Made by a program: the position numbers and the translations under genes | Notes under the pieces: model-generated | The model's database searches: none | What the model was told of the DNA's origin: nothing | What the model saw: only the letters and a program-made list of their open reading frames with translations | Part shown: positions 39,681-50,121 of the stretch, in pieces | How positions within the stretch are numbered: position 1 is the stretch's first letter | How the letters are laid out: every line of letters starts with the position of its first letter | From: JAABTL01 sp963728245 | GTDB lineage: Bacteria > Deinococcota > Deinococci > Deinococcales > Trueperaceae | DNA length: 64,000 nucleotides | Assembly: GCA_963728245.1 (NCBI GenBank) | Contig: CAVSJH010000001.1 | Span: 248,001 to 312,000, forward strand | Reading direction: 5' to 3'

Positions 39681-41939
39681 CGGCCCGTGACGTCCTCGAC
39701 GCACCCCCGAGCGGCGAGACCGTCTCGGTCGCTCAGGCCGCCACGTTCGGGCTCGACGCGGCCGAGTTCGGCGCCGTCGAGGCGCACCTGGGTCGCGCTC
39801 CGGTGGCGCTCGAGGCGGCCATGTTCGGCGCGCTGTGGAGCGAGCACTGCGGCTACAAGAACTCGCGACCGCTGCTGCGTCGTCTGCCCACCGAGGGACC
39901 ACAGGTGCTGCAAGGCCCGGGCGAGAACGCCGGCGTCGTCGACGTCGGCGACGGTTGGGGCCTGGCCTTCAAGATGGAGTCGCACAACCACCCGAGCGCC
40001 GTCGAACCCGTCCAGGGAGCGGCCACCGGGGTGGGCGGCATCCTCCGCGACATCTTCGCCATGGGCGCCCGTCCGATCGCCGTCCTCGACGCGCTCCGGT
40101 TCGGCGACCTGGCGAACGAGCGCACGCGGTACCTGTTGCATGGCGTCGTCGAGGGCATCGCGCAGTACGGCAACGCCATCGGGGTGCCGACGGTGGGCGG
40201 TGAGATCGGTTTCCATCCGAGCTACGAGGAGAACCCGCTCGTGAACGTCATGGCCTTGGGTCTGCTGCGTCACGAGGATTTGCAATCGGCGACGGCGGGC
40301 TCGGTGGGCCACGTGTTGCTGTACGTGGGCTCCAAGACGGGGCGAGACGGTCTGGGCGGGGCGGTGTTCGCCTCGGCCGATCTGAGCCACGCGTCCGACG
40401 CCGACCGGCCGGCCGTCCAGGTGGGGGACCCGTTCGTGGAGAAGCTCTTGTTGGAGGCCTGCCTCGAGGCGATCGACGCGGGCCTCGTCGACGGCGTCCA
40501 GGACATGGGGGCGGCCGGCCTGACCTCCAGCGTGGCCGAGATGGCGCACCGGGCCGGGTTTGGGCGTCGACCTCGACGTGGCGTTGGTGCCGCGGCGCGA
40601 GCGCGGCATGACACCGCTCGAGGTCATGCTCTCCGAGTCGCAGGAGCGCATGGTGCTGACGGCCGTCCCCGGTCGAGAGCCAGAGCTGATCGCCCTGCTC
40701 GAACGTTGGGAGCTCGACGCCGTCGCCGTCGGCGTCGTGCGCGACCACGGCCGCCTGCGCGTGTTCGACGGCGACCGTCTGGTGGGCGACATGCCCGTCG
40801 AGGGCCTCAACCGGGCGCCGACGTACGTCCGTGAGGGGCGCGAGGACCCGGCGGTGAGCGCCGCCCGCGGTCGCGACCTGGCCGGCGTCCCGGTGCCCGA
40901 CGACCTGAGCGCCGTATGGCTCGCGCTGCTCGCCGATCCTTCGATCGCTTCGAAGCGCGCCGTCTTCGAACGCTACGACCATCAGGTCATGACCAACACC
41001 GTGGTCGTGCCCGGCGCCGCCGACGCGGCGGTGCTGAGGATCAAGGGCAGCGGCCGTGGCGTCGCCGCCACCGTCGATTGCAACGCGCGCTACGTCTACC
41101 TGTCGCCGCGTCATGGGGCCGCCCTCGCCGTGGTCGAAGCCGCCCGCAACCTCGCGGCCGTCGGCGCCACGCCGCTGGGCGTCACCGACAACCTCAACTT
41201 CGGCAACCCGACCGTGCCCGAGGTCTACTACCAGATGCAGGAAGCGGTCGAAGGGTTGCGCGAGGCCTGCTTGGCGCTCCGGACGCCCGTCACGGGTGGC
41301 AACGTGAGCCTCTACAACCAGTACCGCGGCGGCGACGGTCGGGTGCGCGCCGTGCTGCCCACGCCCACGGTGGGCATGGTGGGCGTGCTGCCGGACGTGA
41401 CGCGGCGCGCGACACTGGCGCTGGAGCGCGACGGCGACGTCCTCGTGCTCGTCGGCGCCGGGTCGCCCTCGTTGGGTGCGAGCACGTACCTGTCGACGTG
41501 GCACGGCCTCGAGGCGGGCGAACCGCCGACACTCGACCTGGCCGCCGCCGACCGCTTGGTGACCGCCCTGGCGACCTGGGTCCAGGGGGGTCTCGTGACG
41601 ACGGCGCACGACGTCGGCGACGGCGGGCTCGCCGTCGCGCTGGCGGAGATGGCGCTCGCCGGCGGACGCGGATGCGACGTCGCGCTGCCCGACGGCTGGG
41701 CGCCGCGCGCCGACGTCGCGCTGTTCGGCGAGGCGGCGCACCTGGCCGTCGTCGCCGTGCCCGAGGACGTCTGGCCGGTACTCGAACGGTCGGCGGCCGA
41801 GCGGGGTCTTCCCGCCCACAGGCTCGGGCGGGTGGGTGGCGACACCGTCCGCGTGCGGCTGCCGGACGGCGTCGTCGAGCTCGGTGTGGCGGTCGCGCGC
41901 GCAGCGTACGAGGGCACGCTCGCCGAGGCGCTGGCGTGA
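39677..41939 (+). CDS. purL: Phosphoribosylformylglycinamidine synthase PurL (small type), one frameshift in this sequence
   Basis: Converts FGAR to FGAM. Residues 1-295 (SEHCGYKNSRPLLRRLP, FKMESHNHPSAVEP) read from GTG 39677. The frame changes at a TTT (40559-40561) in the middle of the conserved HRAG-GVDLDV segment, and the remainder (LVPRRERGMTPLEVMLSESQERM ... DVGDGGLAVALAE) is in the next frame. Removing one T gives about 753 residues, the normal small-PurL length. As purL should be essential for purine synthesis, a sequencing indel is much more likely than a broken gene. The stop overlaps purF. Confidence 0.9.
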
Positions 41940-43423
41940 GCCCGCGCGCCGGCTCCCAATACGACGACGACCACCCGCACGAGGAGTGCGGCGTCGTGGG
42001 TCTGCACCTGCGCCCCGACGCGTTGGGGCTGGACCCGGCCGGGTTGCTCCAGGTGGGGCTGTTCGCGTTGCAGCACCGCGGCCAGGAGTCGTGCGGCATC
42101 TGCGTGGCCAGCCCGGACCAGATCCGCATCGAGAAGGACATGGGTCTGGTCACCGAGGTGTTCGACGAGACCCGCCTCGACGCCTTGCGGTTCGAGGGGG
42201 CGGCGACCGGCATCGGGCACACGCGCTACTCCACCACCGGCGCGTCGTTGCGCTTCAACGCCCAGCCGCTGACGGTGCGTTCGAACAAGGGTCTGCTGGC
42301 GCTGGCCCACAACGGCAACTTCACCAACGCACGGGTCATCCGCGACGCCATGCTGGCCGATGGCGCCGTGTTCCAGACCACGAACGACTCCGAGGTGATG
42401 ATCAACCTGGTGGCCCGCTACGCCGAGCTGTCGCTCGAGGACGCCACGGCGCGCGTCATGGGGGAGCTCGAGGGCGGCTTCTCGGTGGTGCTCATGGATC
42501 GCCGCCAGGCCATCGGCTTGCGCGACAGGCACGGCGTGCGTCCGCTCGTGATCGGTGAGCTCGACGGGGGTCGCGGGCACGTGTTCGCCAGCGAGCCGGC
42601 GGCGCTCGCGTTGATGGGCGCCCGGTTCGTGCGCGACGTGCGGCCCGGTGAGTTGGTCGTGGCCGACGACGACGGTCTGCACGCACGGCAGGTCCTGGAG
42701 CCCGTGCCCACCCCGTGCGCGTTCGAGTGGATCTACTTCGCCCGCGGTGACGGGGCGCTCGACGGTGCCGACGTCCACGCGGCCCGGATCCGGATGGGCG
42801 AGACGTTGGCGCGCGAGGCGCCGGCCAGCGCCGACGTCGTCGTCGGCGTGCCCGAATCGGGGCTGGCCGCGGCGGTCGGCTACGCCCGGGCGTCGGGCAT
42901 CCCGTTCGACCTGGGGTTGCAGAAGTCGCCGTACGCCGGCCGCAGCTTCATCGCGCCCAACCCGCGGCTGCGCGACCAGAAGGTGCGGCTCAAGCTCGCG
43001 CCCACCGGCGCGGTTCGCGGCAAACGGGTGGTGCTGGTCGACGACTCCATCGTGCGCGGCACGACGTCGGGTCGCATCGTGGCGCTCCTGCGCGAGGCCG
43101 GGGCGCGCGAGGTGCACTTCCGCGTGTCGAGCCCACCCATCGAGTACCCCTGTTACTACGGAATCGACACCGCGGCGCGCCAGGAGCTGGCCGCCGCGTC
43201 GATGAGCGTCGAGCAGATCCGTGCCCGGATCGGCGCCGATTCGTTGGCCTTCATCTCGGAAGCGGGGCTGACGCAGGCCATCGCGATCGGCCGGACGTGC
43301 CTGGCTTGCTTCAACGGTCGGTACCCGGCGGGGCACCCGGGCGACGACGCGCACGAGGGGGGTCTCGAGGAGACCGGCGAGGCGCGCGCGGCCTTGGCCC
43401 GCGCCGCCCTGGCGCGCGTGTAG
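41936..43423 (+). CDS. purF: Amidophosphoribosyltransferase
   Basis: First committed step of purine synthesis: PRPP plus glutamine to phosphoribosylamine. A 17-residue propeptide ends at EE, after which C18 (CGVVGLH) becomes the N-terminal nucleophile. The glutaminase half has GHTRYSTTG and HNGNFTN. The PRTase half has the PRPP loop VVLVDDSIVRGTTSG. Cysteines near the C-terminus (GRTCLACFNGRYP) suit the Fe-S cluster type of B. subtilis. GTG 41936 overlaps the purL stop. Confidence 0.97.
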   Translation: MSPRAGSQYDDDHPHEECGVVGLHLRPDALGLDPAGLLQVGLFALQHRGQESCGICVASPDQIRIEKDMGLVTEVFDETRLDALRFEGAATGIGHTRYSTTGASLRFNAQPLTVRSNKGLLALAHNGNFTNARVIRDAMLADGAVFQTTNDSEVMINLVARYAELSLEDATARVMGELEGGFSVVLMDRRQAIGLRDRHGVRPLVIGELDGGRGHVFASEPAALALMGARFVRDVRPGELVVADDDGLHARQVLEPVPTPCAFEWIYFARGDGALDGADVHAARIRMGETLAREAPASADVVVGVPESGLAAAVGYARASGIPFDLGLQKSPYAGRSFIAPNPRLRDQKVRLKLAPTGAVRGKRVVLVDDSIVRGTTSGRIVALLREAGAREVHFRVSSPPIEYPCYYGIDTAARQELAAASMSVEQIRARIGADSLAFISEAGLTQAIAIGRTCLACFNGRYPAGHPGDDAHEGGLEETGEARAALARAALARV

Positions 43424-43447
43424 CGCTCGCCCCGAAGGAAGGTTCGG

Positions 43448-44230
43448 TCAGCGCGAGGATCGAGGGGCGTCGTCGGACGGCTCGTCGGCCGTGAGCGCCA
43501 GTCGGGCGAAGCGCCACAACCGCGGCGCGCGGTGCCAGCGGGCGGGGTCCGATCCCACGCGCCAGGCCCACTCGACCCCCAGCCGGCGCGTCCACGCCGG
43601 CGTGCGACGCGCCGTGCCCGCCAGGACGTCCAGCGTCCCGCCGACGCCGATGAGCACGGCCGGTCCGAGGGCGCCGCGATGCGCGTCGAGGAAGCGCTCT
43701 TGCCCTTCGCCCAGGCCGGCGAGCACGAGCTGCGCGCCGCTGGCGCCCACCTCGGCCGCCACCGACGCCCCGTCCCGGGCCGCATCGAAGTAGCCGTCGC
43801 GGGCACCCACGACGTCCGTGCCCCACCGCGCGTGGGCGATCCGACCGGCGGCTTCGGCCACGCCGGGCCGTCCGCCCAGGAGGTAGACACGCAGGTCGGG
43901 GGCCGCGGCCAGTGCGGCGAAGGCCAGGTCGACACCGGGCACACGCCCGGGCAACACGATCCCGCGGCGACGCGCCGCCCAGACCAGACCGACCCCGTCG
44001 GCCACGACCAGGTCCGCGCGGCGCAGCGCGGTCGCCAGGGCGGCGTCGTCGTGTGCGCGGACGACGAGCTCCGGGTTGAGCGTCACGACCAAACGCGCGG
44101 CCGTCGCTCGCCGCGCCGCCTCCACGACCCACGCGGTCGCCGCCTGGAGGTCGACGGGGTGGACGCCATGGCCCAGCACCCGCCGCGGTCGCGGCAGCGC
44201 CAGGGGATCGGGAACGGAGTGGGCCGTCAT
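43448..44230 (-). CDS. WecG/TagA/CpsF family glycosyltransferase
   Basis: A 260-residue member of the family that transfers N-acetylmannosamine(uronic acid) to polyprenyl-linked sugars in wall or capsule polymers. It shows TLNPELVVRAHDD, DLVVADGVGLVWAARRRG, RVYLLGGRPGVAEAA and QLVLAGLGEGQERFLDAHR. ATG 44230 lies 11 nt after an extended -10 (TGGTAGCGT, minus 44242-44250); the in-frame upstream stretch is low complexity. The polymer served is unknown, and no other wall glycosylation gene is nearby. Confidence 0.85.
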   Translation of the reverse strand: MTAHSVPDPLALPRPRRVLGHGVHPVDLQAATAWVVEAARRATAARLVVTLNPELVVRAHDDAALATALRRADLVVADGVGLVWAARRRGIVLPGRVPGVDLAFAALAAAPDLRVYLLGGRPGVAEAAGRIAHARWGTDVVGARDGYFDAARDGASVAAEVGASGAQLVLAGLGEGQERFLDAHRGALGPAVLIGVGGTLDVLAGTARRTPAWTRRLGVEWAWRVGSDPARWHRAPRLWRFARLALTADEPSDDAPRSSR

Positions 44231-44320
44231 CGGGACCGCCGACGCTACCACGCGTCCCCCGCACGCGTCCGGCGCCGGGGTGCGGCCGCGCATGCGACGC
44301 GCGACCGGCGTCCAGGGCGA

Positions 44321-44326
44321 TACATT
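44321..44326 (+). promoter_or_regulatory. Leaderless-type -10 box (TACATT) for bshC
   Basis: TACATT is 5 nt before GTG 44332, with no ribosome-binding site possible in the gap. Confidence 0.5.
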
Positions 44327-44331
44327 GGCGC

Positions 44332-45927
44332 GTGCCTACGACCCCGTCCACCGCGCAGCGTTCCTTCATGGACGCCTACCGAGACGGTCAGCTCGCCGAG
44401 GCGTTCGCGTTGCCCGCGGGCGACCTCGCCGGCGGCCTGGCCGTGGCCCACGACATCGATCGGCCGCGCCTCGCGGCGCGCCTGCGCGCCGGGCACGCGC
44501 GGTGGGGGTTGCGGCCGGCCCAGGCACGGTCGCTGGACCGCTTGGCCCACCCGGAGGCGCGCGTCGTGGTCACCGGGCAGCAGGTGGGCTGGCTCCTGGG
44601 CCCGACCTACACGCTCTCGAAGGCCGTCACCGCCGTCCGGCTGGCGGCCCAGCTCGACCGCGAGGAGCGACCCGTGGTGCCGGTGTTCTGGATGGCGACG
44701 CAAGACCACGACGTGGCCGAGATCGATCACGCCTGGGTGTTGGGCCGCGACGAGCATCTGCATCAGTTGCGGCTCCCGCTGCCCATCGGTCCAGCGGTGG
44801 GTCGCGCCGACGTCGACCCGGCCTGGTTCGAGACGACGATCGCGCAGCTCCGTGCGATCGACTTCGGGGACGGACACGGCGGCCCGCACGTCGACGACGT
44901 CGCGCGCTGGTTCGAGGCGGCGGCCGCGGTGCCCGGGACCGAGCGACCGCGTTGGAGCGACGTGTTCGCACGCCTCATGACCGCGCTGCTGGGCGACCAA
45001 GGGCTCGTGCTGCTCGATCCGCTCGACCCCGACGTGGCGCGTCTGTGGCGCCCGATGCTCGACCGCGAGCTCGAGCGGCCCGAGGCGTCCGCCGGACGCG
45101 TGCGCGAAGCGGGCCATCGGCTCGAGGACCTCGGTTGGGCGCCGCAGCTGGGTCGGGCGGAGGGCGCCACCAACCTGTTCGTGGAACGGGATGGCGGGCC
45201 GCGCGAGCTGTTGCGGGTCGAAGCGGACGGCTTGCGGGTGGGCACGTCGGCCGTCACCGTCGCCGACCTCCACGCCCTGCTCGACGAGGACCCCACCGCC
45301 GTGACGCCGGCCGCCGGCTTACGCCCCGTCGCCCAGGACGCCATCCTGCCGACCGCGGCGTTCGTGGTCGGTCCCGGCGAGCTGCGCTACCTCGCCCAGC
45401 TCCGAGGGGTGTACGACCTGCACGACGTGCCGATGCCGCTGGCGTGGCCGCGCGCCTCGGCCACCGTTCTCCAGCCGCCGGTGCGGCGCATCTGCGAGCG
45501 CTTCGGGCTCGATTGGCGCACGGTGCAGCGCGACCCGCAAGGCGTGTTGTGCGAACTCGCCCTGCAGCGTCACGGCCACGCGGACGCGTTCGCCGGCGCT
45601 CTGTCGCTCATCGAGCGCGAGGCCGCGGTCCTGCTCGACCGGGTCGACGGCATCGATCCGACGCTCCGCCGTTCCGTGGCGAACGGTCGCCACCACCTGG
45701 AGCGGACGGTGCTCACGCTGCGGGACAAGACGGCGCACGCGTTGGCGCGTCAGGACGACGAGCTGAGGCGGCAGTTCGCGCGGCTCGAGGCGCACCTGCG
45801 GCCGAACGGCGGGCTGCAAGAACGCGTCCTCAGCCCGTTCAGCTTCTTCCTCACGCTCGGTGTCGCGCCCGTCCGAGACGCCTTCCTGAGCTTGGCGCCG
45901 ACCGGCGACCAGGCGCTCGAGTTCTGA
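44332..45927 (+). CDS. bshC: Bacillithiol biosynthesis cysteine-adding enzyme BshC
   Basis: Last enzyme of bacillithiol synthesis, adding cysteine to glucosaminyl-malate. The 531-residue protein has the family's nucleotide-fold signature VVVTGQQVGWLLGPTYTLSKA (76-96) and VPVFWMATQDHDVAEIDH (114-131). A coiled-coil region follows near the end (LERTVLTLRDKTAHALARQDDELRRQF), and the C-terminus is SPFSFFLTLG. Bacillithiol is the low-molecular-weight thiol of Deinococcota and Firmicutes. bshA and bshB are not in this window. Confidence 0.93.
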   Translation: MPTTPSTAQRSFMDAYRDGQLAEAFALPAGDLAGGLAVAHDIDRPRLAARLRAGHARWGLRPAQARSLDRLAHPEARVVVTGQQVGWLLGPTYTLSKAVTAVRLAAQLDREERPVVPVFWMATQDHDVAEIDHAWVLGRDEHLHQLRLPLPIGPAVGRADVDPAWFETTIAQLRAIDFGDGHGGPHVDDVARWFEAAAAVPGTERPRWSDVFARLMTALLGDQGLVLLDPLDPDVARLWRPMLDRELERPEASAGRVREAGHRLEDLGWAPQLGRAEGATNLFVERDGGPRELLRVEADGLRVGTSAVTVADLHALLDEDPTAVTPAAGLRPVAQDAILPTAAFVVGPGELRYLAQLRGVYDLHDVPMPLAWPRASATVLQPPVRRICERFGLDWRTVQRDPQGVLCELALQRHGHADAFAGALSLIEREAAVLLDRVDGIDPTLRRSVANGRHHLERTVLTLRDKTAHALARQDDELRRQFARLEAHLRPNGGLQERVLSPFSFFLTLGVAPVRDAFLSLAPTGDQALEF

Positions 45928-45936
45928 GGACCAGCT

Positions 45937-47424
<1,488 letters not shown>

Positions 47425-47529
47425 GGGGGCCTTTCGGGGCGTTCGGACGGCGGCGGCACGGCGGTTGCCGACTACGGGCACGTCGGGCGACGACGGGCGT
47501 GTCGGGCCCGGAGGCCGGAGTTGGGTTGG

Positions 47530-47538
47530 AGCCTAGCA
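47530..47538 (-). promoter_or_regulatory. Extended -10 promoter (TGC-TAGGCT) for guaB
   Basis: TGCTAGGCT on the minus strand, identical to the element before purQ. The shared box may reflect the common promoter consensus rather than co-regulation. Confidence 0.5.
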
Positions 47539-47573
47539 CGCCGTGGGGCCGTGCCCGACGCCCGCCAGCGGGG

Positions 47574-47987
47574 TCAGGACAGGCTGGGCGTCGGGGGCGG
47601 CAGGAGCGCTTCGACCGCCGCGAGCCAGCGCGCCGGTAATCGGATGGCGGCGCCCGAAGCGTCGGTGGGCACGTGGACCGTGTGGGCGGTCGCCACCAAC
47701 CGCGCGTCGTCGGACTGGAGGAGGCGGTAGGCGAAGCGCAGGCGGCGCGTCTTGACCTCTTCGAGGACGACGTCGATCCGCAGCAGGTCGTCGAAGCGCG
47801 CGGCCGAGCGGTAGGCGACCTCGACGGCCGTGACGGCCAGCGACACGCCCTCGGCCTCGAGGTCGCGGTAGCTCAGCCCGTGCCCCCGCAGCCACTCGAC
47901 CCGCGCCGCCTCGAGCCACACGACGTAGGCGGCGTGGTGGGCGACGCCCATCTGGTCGGTCTCGGCGAAGCGCACGCGCAGGTCCAC
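47574..47987 (-). CDS. Acyl-CoA thioesterase, 4HBT/YbgC-like
   Basis: A 137-residue hotdog-fold protein. It starts VDLRVRFAETDQMGVAHHAAYVVWLEAAR, where the aspartate and the histidine that follows (D-x-M-G-x-x-H/Y) are the active-site pattern of 4-hydroxybenzoyl-CoA thioesterase-like enzymes. The hotdog strands (YRSAARFDDLLRIDVVLEEVKTRRLRFAYRL) complete it. GTG 47987 lies 5 nt after TAGACT, which itself overlaps the mutY stop. The substrate is unknown. Confidence 0.88.
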   Translation of the reverse strand: MDLRVRFAETDQMGVAHHAAYVVWLEAARVEWLRGHGLSYRDLEAEGVSLAVTAVEVAYRSAARFDDLLRIDVVLEEVKTRRLRFAYRLLQSDDARLVATAHTVHVPTDASGAAIRLPARWLAAVEALLPPPTPSLS

Positions 47988-47992
47988 GATCG

Positions 47993-47998
47993 AGTCTA
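47993..47998 (-). promoter_or_regulatory. Leaderless-type -10 box (TAGACT) overlapping the mutY stop codon
   Basis: On the minus strand TAGACT begins with the TAG stop of mutY and ends 5 nt before GTG 47987 of the thioesterase. One short sequence thus serves as stop and promoter. Confidence 0.5.
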
Positions 47999-49042
47999 CG
48001 CGGTGGTCCCTGGTACGTCCTCGGTCGTCGGCGCCAGGCCGAGCGCCCGCCGATCGACCTCCGCGACGCCCAAGCCGCCGAGGTCGTGGGCCGAGACCCA
48101 GCGCAGCACCGCGCCGGGCGGCGCGGCGGGGGTCGCCCACACGCTCGCTTCGACCCGCCGGTGGGTGAGCGCGTGGGTGAAGGAACCGAGCAGCCGCCCG
48201 CCCTCGGGTGGGGCGTCGCGCCAGGGGAGACCGTGCAGACCGCCCCAGGGGCCCATCTCGGGGCGTCGCTCGAGCGCCACCAGCGGTGGGCGGCCGGCCT
48301 CCGGATGGCCGCGTCGTACGAGCCAGCCGTGGAGGGGCCACGCGCGTGGGGCGGTCCGGCGTCTGGGGGCAGGGAAGCGGGCCGGGTCCGGCGTGCGGGC
48401 GGCGCGGCAGGCGGGCCGTAGGGGACAGCGCCCACAGTCGGGCGCGCGCGGTGTGCAGACCGTGGCACCCAGCTCGACGAGCGCTTCGGTGACGAAGGCG
48501 TCGTCGGCCGGGCCGAGCGACCCGTCGCGAAGGTCGGCCGTCGGCGGGGGCCGCAGCAGCAGTTCGCCGAGGGCGGCCCCCACCCGCGCGGCCGTAGGGT
48601 CGGCCTCGGCGAGGACGCGGGCACCCACACGACGCACGTTGCCGTCGACGGCGATCCCGGGGACCCCGAACGCCTGGGCGGCGACCGCCGCGGCGGTGTA
48701 CGGGCCGATGCCCGGCAACGCCGACAGACCTGCCGGCGTCCCCGGGAGGACGCCGCCCAGTTCGTCCATCACCTGCCGCGCGAGCGCATGCAGGGCCCGT
48801 GCGCGACGGTAGTAGCCGAGCCCCGCCCACGCCGCGAGCACGTCGTCGAGCGGCGCGGCCGCCAACGTGGCCAGGTCGGGGAAGCGTGCCAGGAAGCCGG
48901 GGAGGCGTTCGGCGACGGTGGCGACGCGCGTCTGTTGCGACATCGTTTCCACCACCAGGCACCGGTAGGCGTCGAGTCGTCCGTCGCGCCATGGCAGCGG
49001 TCGTGCTTCCCGCTCGAACCATCGCCGCAACGCGTCGCGCAT
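47996..49042 (-). CDS. mutY: A/G-specific adenine glycosylase
   Basis: Removes adenine mispaired with 8-oxoguanine. The 348-residue enzyme has the catalytic glutamate in ETMSQQTRVATV, the helix-hairpin-helix LSALPGIGPYTAAAVAAQAFG and the catalytic aspartate in AVDGNVRRVGARV. The 4Fe-4S ligands are C-x6-C-x2-C-x5-C in CTPRAPDCGRCPLRPAC. The C-terminal NUDIX-like domain (about 225-345) recognises 8-oxoG. ATG 49042 is the start. Confidence 0.95.
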   Translation of the reverse strand: MRDALRRWFEREARPLPWRDGRLDAYRCLVVETMSQQTRVATVAERLPGFLARFPDLATLAAAPLDDVLAAWAGLGYYRRARALHALARQVMDELGGVLPGTPAGLSALPGIGPYTAAAVAAQAFGVPGIAVDGNVRRVGARVLAEADPTAARVGAALGELLLRPPPTADLRDGSLGPADDAFVTEALVELGATVCTPRAPDCGRCPLRPACRAARTPDPARFPAPRRRTAPRAWPLHGWLVRRGHPEAGRPPLVALERRPEMGPWGGLHGLPWRDAPPEGGRLLGSFTHALTHRRVEASVWATPAAPPGAVLRWVSAHDLGGLGVAEVDRRALGLAPTTEDVPGTTA

Positions 49043-49088
49043 GGGGCGAGCCTACCGTCTCGGTGCGCCGTGCGGCCCGGTGGCACCG

Positions 49089-49097
49089 TGCTAGCGT
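49089..49097 (+). promoter_or_regulatory. Extended -10 (TGC-TAGCGT) for the SagB-type oxidoreductase
   Basis: TGCTAGCGT ends 10 nt before ATG 49108, with no Shine-Dalgarno site. It resembles the wecG-type promoter at 44242-44250. Confidence 0.5.
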
Positions 49098-49107
49098 GAC
49101 GGTCCCG

Positions 49108-49854
49108 ATGGCTCCGCGAGCACGCCCCACCAGCGCCACGGTCCTGGACCTCACCAAACTCCGACCCGGCGAGATCGTGCCGAGTGGGACCGCGCCGACG
49201 GCGCGGTTGAAGGTCTACGCCAACCCGCGCGAGGTCGTCACGCTGCCGGCGCCGCAGCGTCGCGGCGGCCCCCCCACCTGGGACCTGCTGGGTCGCGCGG
49301 CCGGGGGTCCCATCGAGGGTGGCCAGCTGCGCAGCGAGGAGCTCGCACAGCTCCTCTGGGCGGCGGCGGGCACCGACGGCGCGCCGGGTCCGAGGCGGGT
49401 GCGCTCGGGGCAGCGGTCGGCGCTCGAGACCTACGTCCTGGTGCGCTCGGTGGTCGGCCTCTCGGTCGGCGTCTACCATCACGCGCCGCGCGAACACGCG
49501 CTCGAGCAGCTCGACGACCGCGCGCCCGACGCCGGCCTCCGCGCCGCGCTCGAGGAGGTGCCACGGGCCGCGGGCGGAGGACGGTCGGTGCCGCCCGCCG
49601 ACGTGCTCGAAGGGGTGGCCGCCGTGGTGATCTGGACCGGCGTCCTGGAACGCTTGCCCGAAGCGCGCGGCCGGGCGGTGCGCCACCTGTCGTTCGAGGC
49701 GGGGGCGGCCGCGCAGGCGTTGGCGTGGGCGGCCGAGGCGGTGGGCCTCACGATCGAGCTCCTGGGCGACTTCTTCGACGACGTGTTGGCCGGTCACCTG
49801 GGGCTCGACCCCCGCCGCGAGCCACCGTTGGCGTTGGCGCTCGTCGGACGCTGA
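49108..49854 (+). CDS. SagB/ThcOx-type nitroreductase-family oxidoreductase
   Basis: A 248-residue FMN-dependent protein of the nitroreductase superfamily, SagB/ThcOx branch. It shows ELAQLLWAAAGTDGAPGPRRV with the RxxPSGG-like FMN patch (here RVRSGQRSALETYV), SVGVYHH and HLSFEAGAAAQALAWAAEAVGL, which lines the flavin site. True SagB enzymes oxidise azolines in RiPP clusters, but no YcaO partner or precursor peptide is nearby, so a different small-molecule oxidation is likely. The lysine operon promoter begins about 160 nt later. Confidence 0.8.
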   Translation: MAPRARPTSATVLDLTKLRPGEIVPSGTAPTARLKVYANPREVVTLPAPQRRGGPPTWDLLGRAAGGPIEGGQLRSEELAQLLWAAAGTDGAPGPRRVRSGQRSALETYVLVRSVVGLSVGVYHHAPREHALEQLDDRAPDAGLRAALEEVPRAAGGGRSVPPADVLEGVAAVVIWTGVLERLPEARGRAVRHLSFEAGAAAQALAWAAEAVGLTIELLGDFFDDVLAGHLGLDPRREPPLALALVGR

Positions 49855-50014
49855 ACCGTACCCTCGCCGGAGGGCCACCTTCGAATCGTAACCGCACGGC
49901 GGCGCCGACCGTCGCCCTACGGGCCCGTTGTGCGATCGACGCATGACCCTTAGGTGGGCCGACGATACGGCGAGAAACGCGATCTGAACGTGTGAAACCG
50001 CTGTTCGCGACGGC

Positions 50015-50044
50015 TTGACAGGGCGCCTTCCGGACCTCTAGGAT
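50015..50044 (+). promoter_or_regulatory. Strong promoter of the lysine operon
   Basis: TTGACA (50015-50020) and TAGGAT (50039-50044) with an 18-nt spacer: the best -35/-10 pair in the window. It predicts a start near 50051 and a 70-nt leader before lysW. The upstream part of the gap (49855-50014) shows only a weak CCCTC/GAGGG stem after the oxidoreductase gene. Confidence 0.7.
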
Positions 50045-50058
50045 GCCCAGGTTGCGCT

Positions 50059-50083
50059 CACCCGAGTTCGTCGAACACGGGTG
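50059..50083 (+). promoter_or_regulatory. 25-bp inverted repeat in the lysine operon leader
   Basis: CACCCG-A-GTTCG-T-CGAAC-A-CGGGTG: symmetrical about the central T with one A/A mismatch in each arm. It starts about 8 nt after the predicted transcription start. As RNA it would form a stem with a small loop; as DNA it could be a repressor site. It does not look like the lysine riboswitch, which is far larger. Confidence 0.55.
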
Positions 50084-50121
50084 GTCGCTTACGAAACGAA
50101 ACCCCTGCCCTGGAGGCCCCC

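Noticed and set aside
36196..41939. Reading oppA, oppB and purL as true pseudogenes
   Set aside because: All breaks are single-base changes at or beside short homopolymers, flanking frames are intact and conserved, and loss of purL would be expected to cause purine auxotrophy while purQ and purF are intact.
49108..49854. Azole-forming RiPP cluster around the SagB-type oxidoreductase
   Set aside because: No YcaO cyclodehydratase, E1-like partner or precursor peptide within the surrounding genes.
50045..50121. Lysine riboswitch before lysW
   Set aside because: The leader is only about 70 nt; the lysine riboswitch needs about 170 nt and five helices.
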